Shown here piece by piece: positions 34,071 through 41,838 of a stretch of 64,000 nucleotides of DNA; the stretch's first letter is position 1; each line of letters starts with the position of its first letter. A program made the position numbers and the translations under genes. The notes beneath the pieces are model-generated. The model was not told the DNA's origin. It searched no databases and saw nothing but the letters and a program-made list of their open reading frames with translations. Origin of the DNA: Streptomyces bathyalis (GTDB lineage Bacteria; Actinomycetota; Actinomycetes; Streptomycetales; Streptomycetaceae); contig NZ_CP048882.1 of the NCBI RefSeq assembly GCF_015910445.1, positions 4,402,001 through 4,466,000 of the forward strand, read 5' to 3'.

Positions 34071-36110
34071 TCAGGATGCCAGCGCGGGCGGCAGCGGTGC
34101 CGCGTGCAGAACCGCGAGTCCCGATACCGCGCGGGTGAGGGAGACATAGAGGCGGCGCAGCCCCGTGCGGATGTCCGGTTCGGCGTCGATGATCGCGGCG
34201 GGCTCGTCCAGGACGACGTAGTCGTACTCCAGGCCCTTGGCCAGCGTCGCCGGGACCAGCGTCAGCCGGGAGCCCTCCCCGGTCTCCGTGCCCGGAGCGA
34301 GATGCGGCAGCCCCGCGGCATCCAGGGCGACCGCCAGCGCGGGCACCCGCGCGTCCGCGGCGATCAGGCCCACCGAGCCCTCGTGCAGCAGCGCCTCGCG
34401 GCACGCCTCGACGACCGCCGCGTCCAACTCCGGTGCGGGACAGGCCCGTACGGAGAAGTCCCCCGGCGACTCCCGGACCGAGGTCGCCTCGCGCAGCTCC
34501 GGCGCGATCTCCGGCAGCAGCCTGGACGCGTACGCGATGACCTGGCGCGGCACACGGAAGCCGAGCGTCAACTCCTCGACGGCGGCGGCCGGTTTGCCCA
34601 GATGACGCAGCGCCTCCTCCCAACTCGCCGTCGCCCACGGGGTCGTGCCCTGTGCGATGTCGCCGAGCACGGTCATGGAGCCCGTGGAGCAGCGGCGGCC
34701 GACGGCCCTGTACTGCATGGGGGACAGGTCCTGCGCCTCGTCGAGGACGACATGCCCCAGTGAAGGGGTGCGCCGCACCAGGTCGTCGACCTCGTCGACG
34801 AGTACGGCGTCCGCCGCCGACCAGGGTGCCGACTTGACCCCGCGGGCCGGCTTCGCCCACAGGATCGCCTGCTGCTCTGCCTCCGTGAGGATGCCCTCGG
34901 CCTGCTCGGCGAGGAACTCCGGGTCCGACAGCAGGCGGAGCACCAGCTTCGCCGGGTCAACGGCGGGCCAGCACGTCTTCACGACGGCCTTGACGGCCGC
35001 GTTCCGCGCCACCGCGTCCTGCACGCGGTCGTCCGGAGCCTCGCCGGCCTGCTCCATGCGCACCAGCACCGCGTGGGCGATGCGCTGCGGCAGGGCCTCC
35101 CGTGCCGCCCCGTACCGCATGTCGCGGCTCAGCAACTCCTCGACCAGGGAAGCCAGTTCGTCCGCGGGGACCCGCCAGCGCCGCGACCCCCGCACCACCA
35201 CGCACGGCTCCTGCGGCATGCTCACCCCGGAGCGCACCGCCCGGCGCAGCACCTGTGCCATGCGTGCGTCGCCCTTGATGCCCGCTGCCTCGGCCCCGTC
35301 CTCGCCGCGCACCGGGACGTGGGCGACCAGGTCCGTGACCGTCGCCTGCCGCACCGACATCTCGCCGAGCGCCGGGAGCACCTGCTCGATGTAGTGCAGG
35401 AAGGAGGAGTTGGGACCGACGACGAGCGTGCCGGCGCGGGAGAGCCGTTCGCGGTGCGTGTAGAGCAGATACGCGACGCGGTGCAGGCCCACCGCCGTCT
35501 TTCCGGTGCCGGGGGCGCCCTGCACGCACAGGGAGCCCTCGATCCCGGCCCGCACGATCTCGTCCTGCTCGGGCTGGATCGTCGCGACGATGTCCCGCAT
35601 CGGGCCGACGCGCGGACGCTCGATCTCCGCCTGGAGCAGCCGTGAGCCGGTCTCCGCGTCGCTCGGATCGGTCAGGTGCTCGTCCTCGTACGCGGTGAGC
35701 TCACCGGCCGCGTAGCCGAACCTGCGGCGCAGCGCGATGTCCTGGGGGTCCTTCTTCGACGCCCGGTAGAAGGGCTGCGACACGGGCGCACGCCAGTCGA
35801 TCACCATCGGATCGCCCTCGGCGTCGTGGACGTGGCGGCGGCCGATGTAGAAGGTCCGGGCGGGCACGTAGTCGAGGCGGCCGAAGAACAGCGGTGTGTG
35901 GGCGAGGTCGGCGAGCGATCTGATGCGCGCGTCGAGACCGGCACGCAGCACCTCGGCGTTGACCCAGTTCGCCGTGACGTCGGTGATGTCCAGCGATTCC
36001 GCGTCCTCGCGCATGGCGCGCAGCGCGGCGCGGGAGGCCGCCAGATGGGCCCGTTCGTCGTCGAGGGGGTTGCGGGCGTGACCGGGGACGGAATGGGCAG
36101 GGGCGGACAC
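34071..36110 (-). CDS. HelD/HelR-like RNA polymerase-associated ATPase
   Basis: A 679-residue UvrD-like superfamily 1 protein. An N-terminal coiled-coil (DDERAHLAASRAALRAMRED) leads to Walker A GAPGTGKTAVGLHR near residue 197, and later motifs VVLDEAQDLSPMQYRAVGRRC, TVLGDIAQGT and LYVSLTRAVSGLAVLH. Such proteins (HelD; HelR in streptomycetes) remove stalled RNA polymerase from DNA, and HelR also displaces rifamycins. The GTG at 36110 has GGAGG 7 bases upstream. I do not see the rifamycin-associated element, so this may be a non-resistance paralogue. It is divergent from the GT87 gene. Confidence 0.88.
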   Translation of the reverse strand: MSAPAHSVPGHARNPLDDERAHLAASRAALRAMREDAESLDITDVTANWVNAEVLRAGLDARIRSLADLAHTPLFFGRLDYVPARTFYIGRRHVHDAEGDPMVIDWRAPVSQPFYRASKKDPQDIALRRRFGYAAGELTAYEDEHLTDPSDAETGSRLLQAEIERPRVGPMRDIVATIQPEQDEIVRAGIEGSLCVQGAPGTGKTAVGLHRVAYLLYTHRERLSRAGTLVVGPNSSFLHYIEQVLPALGEMSVRQATVTDLVAHVPVRGEDGAEAAGIKGDARMAQVLRRAVRSGVSMPQEPCVVVRGSRRWRVPADELASLVEELLSRDMRYGAAREALPQRIAHAVLVRMEQAGEAPDDRVQDAVARNAAVKAVVKTCWPAVDPAKLVLRLLSDPEFLAEQAEGILTEAEQQAILWAKPARGVKSAPWSAADAVLVDEVDDLVRRTPSLGHVVLDEAQDLSPMQYRAVGRRCSTGSMTVLGDIAQGTTPWATASWEEALRHLGKPAAAVEELTLGFRVPRQVIAYASRLLPEIAPELREATSVRESPGDFSVRACPAPELDAAVVEACREALLHEGSVGLIAADARVPALAVALDAAGLPHLAPGTETGEGSRLTLVPATLAKGLEYDYVVLDEPAAIIDAEPDIRTGLRRLYVSLTRAVSGLAVLHAAPLPPALAS

Positions 36111-36294
36111 GGGTTTGCCTCCGGGCGAATGCGCGGTGTGCGTACGGAACGGAAGGCCGACCGGTTTCCGAGCGGTCGGGGGTCCTCCCCGGACCGGGAG
36201 GCGGCAGACGCGGAAGCCTAGCCCCGCCGCGGTGGGCCGGGCCAACGGTTTTCCCCGTACGGGCCGGCCACCGACGGAAGGAGAGGCGGCGCAC

Positions 36295-37566
36295 GTGACA
36301 CGGCGGCCGGACACATACGGCGGTAGCACCACCGAGGACGGCAGCGCGGCGCTGATCGCGGCCGCCGTGCTGCTCGTGCTGTCGCTGGGCGCGCTAGCTG
36401 TGCTGTGCGTGGTGCAGCGCTTCCCCATGGCGGACCTGCTGGTCTACCGCGCTGAAGGTGCCGCCGTCGTGAACGGCGGGGACCTGTACGGCTTCACGGT
36501 CACCGGGTGGGACCTGCCCGCGACCTACCCGCCGTTCGCGGCCCTGCTGTTCGTGCCCACCGTGTGGCTCTCACCGGCCGTCACGAAGGTCGCCTTCGTG
36601 GCGGGCAACGCCGCCCTCGTCGCGCTCCTCCTCCACCTCTCCCTGCGGCTGGCGGACTCACTTCCCGGCGGAAGCGGGGTCCGTAGGGGGCGGTGGAGCC
36701 GTCGGGCCGTGGTGCTCGCGGCGACGGGCGCCGCGCTGTGGCTGGAGCCCGTCTTCCAGACGCTCGTCTTCGGCCAGATCAATCTGCTGCTCGTCTGCCT
36801 CGTCCTGTGGGATCTGGGGCGTCCCGACGGCGCGCGCGGCAAGGGCCTGGCTATCGGCATCGCCACGGGCATCAAGCTCACGCCGGCGGTCTTCGTCGTC
36901 CATCTGCTGCTGACGGGGCGCGTACGTGCGGGGCTCACGGCTCTGGCGGGCTTCGCCGCCACGGTCGTGGCCGGTGCCCTTGTACTGCCCTCCGCCAGCT
37001 GGGAGTTCTTCACGCGCCGGGTCTTCGAGACCGCCCGGGTCGGCAAGGTGTGGATCGTCGACAACCAGTCACTGCAGGGGCTTGTCGCCCGCATCGCGCA
37101 CACGGTGGAGCCGGGCCTGCTGTGGCTGCTGCCCGCGGCCGTGATCGCGGTGGCCGGGCTGACGCTGGCCCGCCATCTGCATGTGCGGCGAGGGCAGTCC
37201 GCGTGGGGCGTCATGGCAGCCGCGTTCACCGCGCTGCTGGTGTCGCCGATCAGCTGGTCGCACCACTGGGTGTGGTGCGTGCCGCTGCTCGTCCTCCTCG
37301 CCGCGGAGCGGGCGCGGACCGGCGCGGGGCACGGCGTGGTGGCAGCGGTCGCCGCGGTCTTCGCGGTGCGCACGCTGTGGCTCGTGCCGAAGCACGGCGC
37401 CGAGGACTTGAGGTTGGAGTGGTGGCTGCAGCCGCTCGCCTCGCCGTACGCGCTGCTGGCGCTGGCACTGCTCTCGGCGGTCGCCGTGCGCTGCTATTCG
37501 CTCTCGCTCTCGGGTGCGGCCTCCGGCTGGGCCGTCAGGAGGTCCTGGGAGTCGACGATGCGGTAG
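36295..37566 (+). CDS. GT87 polyprenol-phosphate mannosyltransferase
   Basis: A 423-residue, roughly ten-span GT-C glycosyltransferase of the GT87 family (PimE and alpha-1,2-mannosyltransferases of phosphoinositide mannosides and lipoglycans). The catalytic-type Asp is in RFPMADLLVYRAEGAAV, followed by DLYGFTV and TYPPFAALLF. The GTG at 36295 has AGGAGAGG upstream. The last 73 bases overlap the end of the convergent XPB helicase gene. Mannose as donor is inferred from the family. Confidence 0.85.
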   Translation: MTRRPDTYGGSTTEDGSAALIAAAVLLVLSLGALAVLCVVQRFPMADLLVYRAEGAAVVNGGDLYGFTVTGWDLPATYPPFAALLFVPTVWLSPAVTKVAFVAGNAALVALLLHLSLRLADSLPGGSGVRRGRWSRRAVVLAATGAALWLEPVFQTLVFGQINLLLVCLVLWDLGRPDGARGKGLAIGIATGIKLTPAVFVVHLLLTGRVRAGLTALAGFAATVVAGALVLPSASWEFFTRRVFETARVGKVWIVDNQSLQGLVARIAHTVEPGLLWLLPAAVIAVAGLTLARHLHVRRGQSAWGVMAAAFTALLVSPISWSHHWVWCVPLLVLLAAERARTGAGHGVVAAVAAVFAVRTLWLVPKHGAEDLRLEWWLQPLASPYALLALALLSAVAVRCYSLSLSGAASGWAVRRSWESTMR

Positions 37567-39170
37567 GCGTAGCCCTGCTCCGCCAGGAAGCGCTGGCGGT
37601 GTGCGGCGAAGTCCTGGTCGATGGTGTCGCGCGCGACCACCGAGTAGAAGCGCGCCTCGTGGCCGTCGGCCTTCGGGCGCAGGATCCGTCCCAGCCGCTG
37701 TGCCTCCTCCTGACGTGAGCCGAAGGTGCCGGAGACCTGGATGGCGACGGTCGCCTCCGGCAGGTCGACGGAGAAGTTGGCGACCTTGGAGACGACCAGC
37801 GTGCTCAACTCGCCCTCGCGGAAGGCGTTGAAGAGCTTCTCCCGCTGCTTGTTGGTGGTGTCGCCCTTGATGACGGGCGCGCCGATGTGTTCGCCGAGTT
37901 CGTCGAGCTGGTCGATGTACTGGCCGATCACGAGCGTCTGGTCACCCTCGTGCCGCTTCACCAGTGCCTCCGTCACGCGGCGCTTGCTGTCGGTGGTCGC
38001 GCAGAAGCGGTACTTCTCCTCCGTCTCGGCGGTCGCGTACGCGAGGCGTTCGGAGTCGGTGAGGCTCACACGCACCTCGACGCAGTCGGCGGGCGCGATG
38101 TAGCCCTGCGCCTCGATCTCCTTCCACGGCGCGTCGAACCGCTTGGGCCCGATGAGGGAGAAGACATCCGACTCGCGGCCGTCCTCCCGCACCAGCGTCG
38201 CGGTCAGGCCGAGGCGGCGGCGGGCCTGGAGGTCCGCGGTGAACTTGAAGACGGGCGCGGGCAGAAGATGCACCTCGTCGTAGATGATCAGGCCCCAGTC
38301 GCGGGAGTCGAAGAGCTCCAGGTGCGGATAGATGCCCTTCCGCTTCACCGTCACCACCTGGTACGTGGCGATCGTGACCGGCCGGATCTCCTTCCGCGTC
38401 CCGCTGTACTCGCCGATCTCGTCCTCCGTGAGCGACGTACGGCGCACCAGCTCGTGCTTCCACTGACGGGCGGCAACGGTGTTGGTGACGAGGATCAGCG
38501 TCGTCGCCCGCGCCTGTGCCATCGCACCTGCACCCACGAGCGTCTTCCCCGCGCCGCAGGGCAGCACGACGACGCCGGAGCCCCCGTGCCAGAAGCCCTC
38601 GACGGCGTGCTGCTGGTACGGGCGCATCGACCACTCGTCCTCCACCAGATCGATGGGGTGCGCCTCGCCGTCCACGTAACCCGCCAGGTCCTCAGCGGGC
38701 CACCCCAGCTTCAGCAGCACCTGCTTGATCTGGCCGCGCTCGGAGGGGTGCACGACGACGGTGTCCGCGTCGATGCGCTCACCGGTGAGCGGCTGGATCT
38801 TCTTCGACCTCAGGATCTCCTCCAGCACGGGCCGGTCGGTGGTCTCCAGGACCAGACCGTGCGTGGGGTGCTTGAGCAGCCGGAGCCGGCCGTAGCGGGC
38901 CATCGTCTCGGCCACGTCGACGAGGAGGGCGTGCGGCACGGGGTAGCGGGCGTGCTCGACGAGCGCGTCGACGACCTGCTCGGCGTCGTGCCCGGCGGCA
39001 CGGGCGTTCCACAGGCCGAGCGGCGTGAGGCGGTAGGTGTGGATGTGCTCCGGCGCCCGCTCCAGCTCGGCGAAGGGAGCGATGGCACGGCGGCACTCGT
39101 CCGCCTGTTCGTGGTCGACCTCCAGCAACAGCGTCTTGTCGCTCTGGACGATCAGGGGGCCACCGTTCAC
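37494..39170 (-). CDS. XPB-type DNA repair helicase
   Basis: A 558-residue superfamily 2 DNA helicase like eukaryotic XPB/Ssl2, which unwinds DNA 3'-5' in repair. Walker A is LPCGAGKT near residue 203, the DEVH box (IIYDEVHLLPAP) is near residue 296, and motif VI is EEAQRLGRILRPK. The N-terminal 170 residues hold the XPB damage-recognition-like domain. GTG at 39170 has GGAGG 8 bases upstream. The C-terminus is acidic. A second gene with the XPB-interacting domain lies at 42820. Confidence 0.94.
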   Translation of the reverse strand: MNGGPLIVQSDKTLLLEVDHEQADECRRAIAPFAELERAPEHIHTYRLTPLGLWNARAAGHDAEQVVDALVEHARYPVPHALLVDVAETMARYGRLRLLKHPTHGLVLETTDRPVLEEILRSKKIQPLTGERIDADTVVVHPSERGQIKQVLLKLGWPAEDLAGYVDGEAHPIDLVEDEWSMRPYQQHAVEGFWHGGSGVVVLPCGAGKTLVGAGAMAQARATTLILVTNTVAARQWKHELVRRTSLTEDEIGEYSGTRKEIRPVTIATYQVVTVKRKGIYPHLELFDSRDWGLIIYDEVHLLPAPVFKFTADLQARRRLGLTATLVREDGRESDVFSLIGPKRFDAPWKEIEAQGYIAPADCVEVRVSLTDSERLAYATAETEEKYRFCATTDSKRRVTEALVKRHEGDQTLVIGQYIDQLDELGEHIGAPVIKGDTTNKQREKLFNAFREGELSTLVVSKVANFSVDLPEATVAIQVSGTFGSRQEEAQRLGRILRPKADGHEARFYSVVARDTIDQDFAAHRQRFLAEQGYAYRIVDSQDLLTAQPEAAPESESE

Positions 39171-39670
39171 GCGTGCTTCCTCCGTCTCGCGGTGCGGTCC
39201 GGCTGTTCTCCGGTTGCGCGCTTCGGACGCCTCCGGTCAAAACTCCAGTGTGCCGCATGGCTCGCTTCGCGAGCTGTGGAGCGGTTGTGGAGGGGGTGCG
39301 CATCACGGATGCCCGCGCCCGGCGGCGGACCGCGGGGCCCCGTCCGAAGACCGCTCCACCTCACTTCGTCCATGGGGTCGGGCACGGCAGGTGCACAGCT
39401 CTGGCCCGGCAGCTGCACGGGCACGGGCCGTGTCCTTCCGAAGCCCGGCGCCTCGTACGATCACCGCGCCTTTTGAGACCTGGAGCGCCCCATCGACCTG
39501 CGGAGGAAGACCTCGACCGGACGATCCGCGACGTCGACCGCGGCTTTCGGACCGCGGTCCTCTTCGCCGCGGTCCTGTTCCCGGAACGGATGGGCCAGGG
39601 ACGCGACCGTTGGTCTGCGAACGACGGACCGCGGCAGCCGCTCCGGAGATCAGGTCCACACGGAGTGAGG

Positions 39671-39701
39671 GGCCACACGGGCGCCTGCCGTGCGTGTGGC
39701 C
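39671..39701. terminator. Hairpin upstream of the ATACG cluster
   Basis: GGCCACACG and CGTGTGGCC form a perfect 9-bp stem around 13 bases. It may be a terminator or an sRNA end. Confidence 0.4.
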
Positions 39702-39722
39702 ACGAATCAGGGCCAAGCGCCT

Positions 39723-39780
39723 ATACGGTAATACGTCCGGACACAAGGTGTAGTGGTCCGTATGAGATGCGTGACCGTAT
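39723..39780. promoter_or_regulatory. Fourfold ATACG(G/T) motif cluster
   Basis: Two direct copies (ATACGGT 39723-39729, ATACGTC 39731-39737) face two inverted copies (TCCGTAT 39757-39763, ACCGTAT 39774-39780). The outer pair is a perfect 7-bp inverted repeat. The cluster ends 44 bases before the SLOG-like gene and is AT-richer than its flanks. Confidence 0.5.
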
Positions 39781-39823
39781 CCGAGGGCGCGTTGAACGGA
39801 ACTGACGAAGGAGAGCGACCGGG

Positions 39824-40315
39824 ATGGCGACGAAAGTTGCGGTAACCGGGCACATGGAGCTGTCCGAGGACACGGTGCCGCTCGTACGGGCGGAACTGGA
39901 GCGGCTGCTGCGCATGTTCGAGCCCTCCGGGCTCGTGGGTCTGTCGTGCGTGGCGGCGGGCGCCGACTCACTCTTCGCGGAGTCGGTGCTCGCGGCGGGC
40001 GGACGGCTGGTGGCTGTCCTCCCCAGCCGCGACTACCGGCAGGCCACCGTGAAACCGGAGCACGCCGAGACCTACGACCGGCTCACCGCCGCCGCCGACG
40101 AGGTGCTGGTGCTGCCGTACGCGAACGCGGACCGCAAGGCGTACGAGGCGGCCAACGCGGTGCTGCTGGAGCGCGCCGACCGGCTGGTCGCCATCTGGGA
40201 CGGTCAGCCGGGATCGGCGGAGAAGGGCGGGACGACCGCGGACATCGTCGCGGACGCGCGCAGCGCCGGTCTCGCGGTCGACGTGGTGTGGCCGGCGGGC
40301 GCTTCCCGCGGCTGA
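39824..40315 (+). CDS. SLOG-like Rossmannoid nucleotide-sensor protein
   Basis: A 163-residue protein with a Rossmann-like order of strands: VAVTGHMEL at the N-terminus, GLVGLSCVAAGADSLFAESVL, LVAVLPSRDY and a glycine-rich WDGQPGSAEKGGTTADIV. This resembles the SLOG (SMF/DprA-LOG) superfamily, whose members bind nucleotide or NAD-derived ligands and often act with stress or effector proteins. No effector domain is attached. GGAGAG lies upstream of the ATG. Ligand unknown. Confidence 0.8.
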   Translation: MATKVAVTGHMELSEDTVPLVRAELERLLRMFEPSGLVGLSCVAAGADSLFAESVLAAGGRLVAVLPSRDYRQATVKPEHAETYDRLTAAADEVLVLPYANADRKAYEAANAVLLERADRLVAIWDGQPGSAEKGGTTADIVADARSAGLAVDVVWPAGASRG

Positions 40316-40327
40316 CGAGGTGAGGCC

Positions 40328-40354
40328 GAACCCGGCGGCGCTCCCGCCGGGTTC
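40328..40354. terminator. Bidirectional terminator
   Basis: GAACCCGGCGG-CGCTC-CCGCCGGGTTC is a perfect 11-bp stem with a 5-base loop between convergent genes. Its right arm reaches the stop codon of the DUF4326 gene. Confidence 0.85.
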
Positions 40355-40670
40355 AGCCCGCGTCCGCGAGTTCCGCGATCACCTGCGCGTGGCAGGGTTC
40401 CGGAACGCACCAGCACCCGAGCCTGCGGCCGCGCAGGTCGGGCAGCATGGCGAGAAGGTCGGGGCGGCCCAGCAGGTGTTCGCGGTACTGCCGGAGGACC
40501 TCCTCCCGGGTGCCGTCGCGGCCGGGGCGGAACGGACTCGCCAGCGGGGACCCCTCCAGATGCCATCCGCCCCGGTGCATCGGGCGCCCGACGTAGACCA
40601 CGTCGGCGTAGTCGGGGTCGTCGCGGTGGCCCTTCAGATTGACGACCGTCGTCGCTGCCGTACCGCTCAT
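40353..40670 (-). CDS. DUF4326 protein
   Basis: A 105-residue member of DUF4326. The family pattern is clear: VVNLKGHRDDPDYADVVYVGRPM, GSPLASPFRPGRDGTREEVLRQYREHL and GRRLGCWCVPEPCHAQVIAEL, with the C-W-C...C-H motif typical of a metal or nucleotide site. Function is unknown; related proteins occur in phages. ATG at 40670 has GGAGG upstream. Confidence 0.9.
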   Translation of the reverse strand: MSGTAATTVVNLKGHRDDPDYADVVYVGRPMHRGGWHLEGSPLASPFRPGRDGTREEVLRQYREHLLGRPDLLAMLPDLRGRRLGCWCVPEPCHAQVIAELADAG

Positions 40671-40696
40671 GAGCTTCCTCCGCTTCCTGGTCGGGC

Positions 40697-41242
40697 TCAG
40701 CCCGACTGGGGCAGGGCGAAGACGGCACAGGTGGTCGTGCCGTGTGCGTACAGCCTGCCGTCGGCGGCGCCCGTCACGCGTGCCTCGGCCGTCGCGGTCG
40801 TGCGGCCCACGTGGAGGGTGGTGCCCTCGCACCGCAGCGTCGGGGTGTCACCGAAGACGGGGCGCACCAGATTCACGCCGAGCTGGACGGTCGTGTAGGC
40901 GCGGCCCGCGGGCAGGGTGGTCATCACCGCGGTGCCCAGTGCGGAGTCCAGGAGCGTGGCCAGGAAACCGCCGTGCACCGTCCCCATCGGGTTGAACAGG
41001 TGCTCACCGGGCTCGCCTTCGAAGACGGCCCTGCCCTCCTCGGCTTCGACGAGCCTGAAGCCGAGGGTGCCGCAGATCGGGGCCTGGGGCAGGTGCCCTT
41101 CGAGACCCAGCCGGACCAGTTCGAGACCGGGGCGTCCGCCCGCGTCCAGGTATGTCGTCGGGGCCGCCCAGGTGTGGGTGCGCGAGCGCGTGGTGTCGCT
41201 TCCGGCGGGCCGGGCGGTGGACTGGGACGTCGACTGGGACAT
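40697..41242 (-). CDS. PaaI-type hotdog-fold thioesterase
   Basis: A 181-residue hotdog protein. The catalytic pattern HLFNPMGTVHGGFLATLLDSALG holds Asn, Gly, His and Asp of the PaaI/YbgC-like acyl-CoA thioesterases, and TTVQLGVNLVRPVFG follows. It hydrolyses an aryl- or acyl-CoA ester, exact substrate unknown. The first 45 residues are a Ser/Thr-rich extension. Direct repeats TTCCGACGC lie upstream. Confidence 0.9.
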   Translation of the reverse strand: MSQSTSQSTARPAGSDTTRSRTHTWAAPTTYLDAGGRPGLELVRLGLEGHLPQAPICGTLGFRLVEAEEGRAVFEGEPGEHLFNPMGTVHGGFLATLLDSALGTAVMTTLPAGRAYTTVQLGVNLVRPVFGDTPTLRCEGTTLHVGRTTATAEARVTGAADGRLYAHGTTTCAVFALPQSG

Positions 41243-41315
41243 TGTGTGGTTCCTCGCTGTCGGGCTGTCGTACGCAGCGAACCTACGAGCTGCCGGCGAT
41301 CTTCGGCAGTGTCGC

Positions 41316-41345
41316 TTCCGACGCGTTCCATATGGTTTCCGACGC
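41316..41345. repeat. Direct repeats TTCCGACGC before the thioesterase
   Basis: TTCCGACGC occurs at 41316-41324 and 41337-41345, exactly 21 bases apart (two helical turns), with CCATATGG between them. The pair lies 75-100 bases upstream of the minus-strand thioesterase start, as expected for an activator site. Confidence 0.4.
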
Positions 41346-41434
41346 CGCTCGGGTGCCGCGAGCAGTGGCCTCCTACGAGGCGGGAGCCCCGGGCGGCGTG
41401 GATCGCGCCCGGGACTCCCGCGGCCGGCGGACGG

Positions 41435-41734
41435 TCAGGGAAGCTTGACCGCCAGCACGTCGACGGGCCGGATGTCCGGTGCCGAGGCGAGCATGGCCGG
41501 GGCGGCCTCCGCCAGCGCCGCCGCGATTCTGCCCTCGAGGTGAGCGGTGCGCCCTTCCTCGTTCTCGAACGTGTCGAAGACGCCGAAGGTGGTCGTGTCC
41601 TGGCGGAACGCGAACCAGGTGACCGTGGTGCCCTCCTGCTCGGCGAGCTGCCGTGCCTCGCGCAGCAGCTCCCCGACCTTCTCCGCGTGCTCAGGCTTCG
41701 CCTCGATGCGGGCCAGTAGTCCGAGCTTCGTCAT
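41435..41734 (-). CDS. Antibiotic-biosynthesis-monooxygenase (ABM) fold quinol oxidase
   Basis: A 99-residue ABM-domain protein (YgiN-like quinol monooxygenase type): LGLLARIEAKPEHAEKVGELL, TVTWFAFRQDTTTFGVFDTFENEEGR and the closing strand. These dimeric ferredoxin-like proteins oxidise quinols or aromatics without cofactors, or degrade haem in other branches. ATG at 41734 has GGGAGGGA upstream. A GlxA-type regulator is divergent, with a perfect palindrome between the two. Confidence 0.88.
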   Translation of the reverse strand: MTKLGLLARIEAKPEHAEKVGELLREARQLAEQEGTTVTWFAFRQDTTTFGVFDTFENEEGRTAHLEGRIAAALAEAAPAMLASAPDIRPVDVLAVKLP

Positions 41735-41802
41735 GTGATCCCTCCCGGTGTCGTGCCGATGACGAACACCTGTGAATCTATGGAGCCGAACGACCGTTCC
41801 CC

Positions 41803-41820
41803 AGTGTCGTGAACGACACT
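41803..41820. promoter_or_regulatory. Perfect 18-bp palindrome, ABM versus GlxA-type regulator
   Basis: AGTGTCGT-GA-ACGACACT is a perfect 8-2-8 dyad in the 104-base divergent gap, ending 19 bases before the regulator start. It is the obvious operator for that regulator. Confidence 0.65.
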
Positions 41821-41838
41821 TCCGATACCGTTTCCGCC

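Larger units (their letters stand above)
39171..39823. other. Large gap between XPB and the SLOG-like gene
   Basis: A 653-base stretch with open frames on both strands that look compositional (Arg/Pro-rich, no motif). It contains a 9-bp hairpin GGCCACACG/CGTGTGGCC at 39671-39701 and a cluster of four ATACG-type motifs at 39723-39780. I find no tRNA or small-RNA signature, although an unannotated sRNA is possible. Confidence 0.55.

Noticed and set aside
36111..36294. Rifamycin-associated element upstream of the HelD-like gene
   Set aside because: I looked for a GGGGCTT-N5-AAGCCCC type dyad and did not find one.
39173..39805. Open frames on both strands in the 653-base gap
   Set aside because: No ribosome site, no domain and strong Arg/Pro bias. 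They also cross a hairpin and the ATACG cluster.
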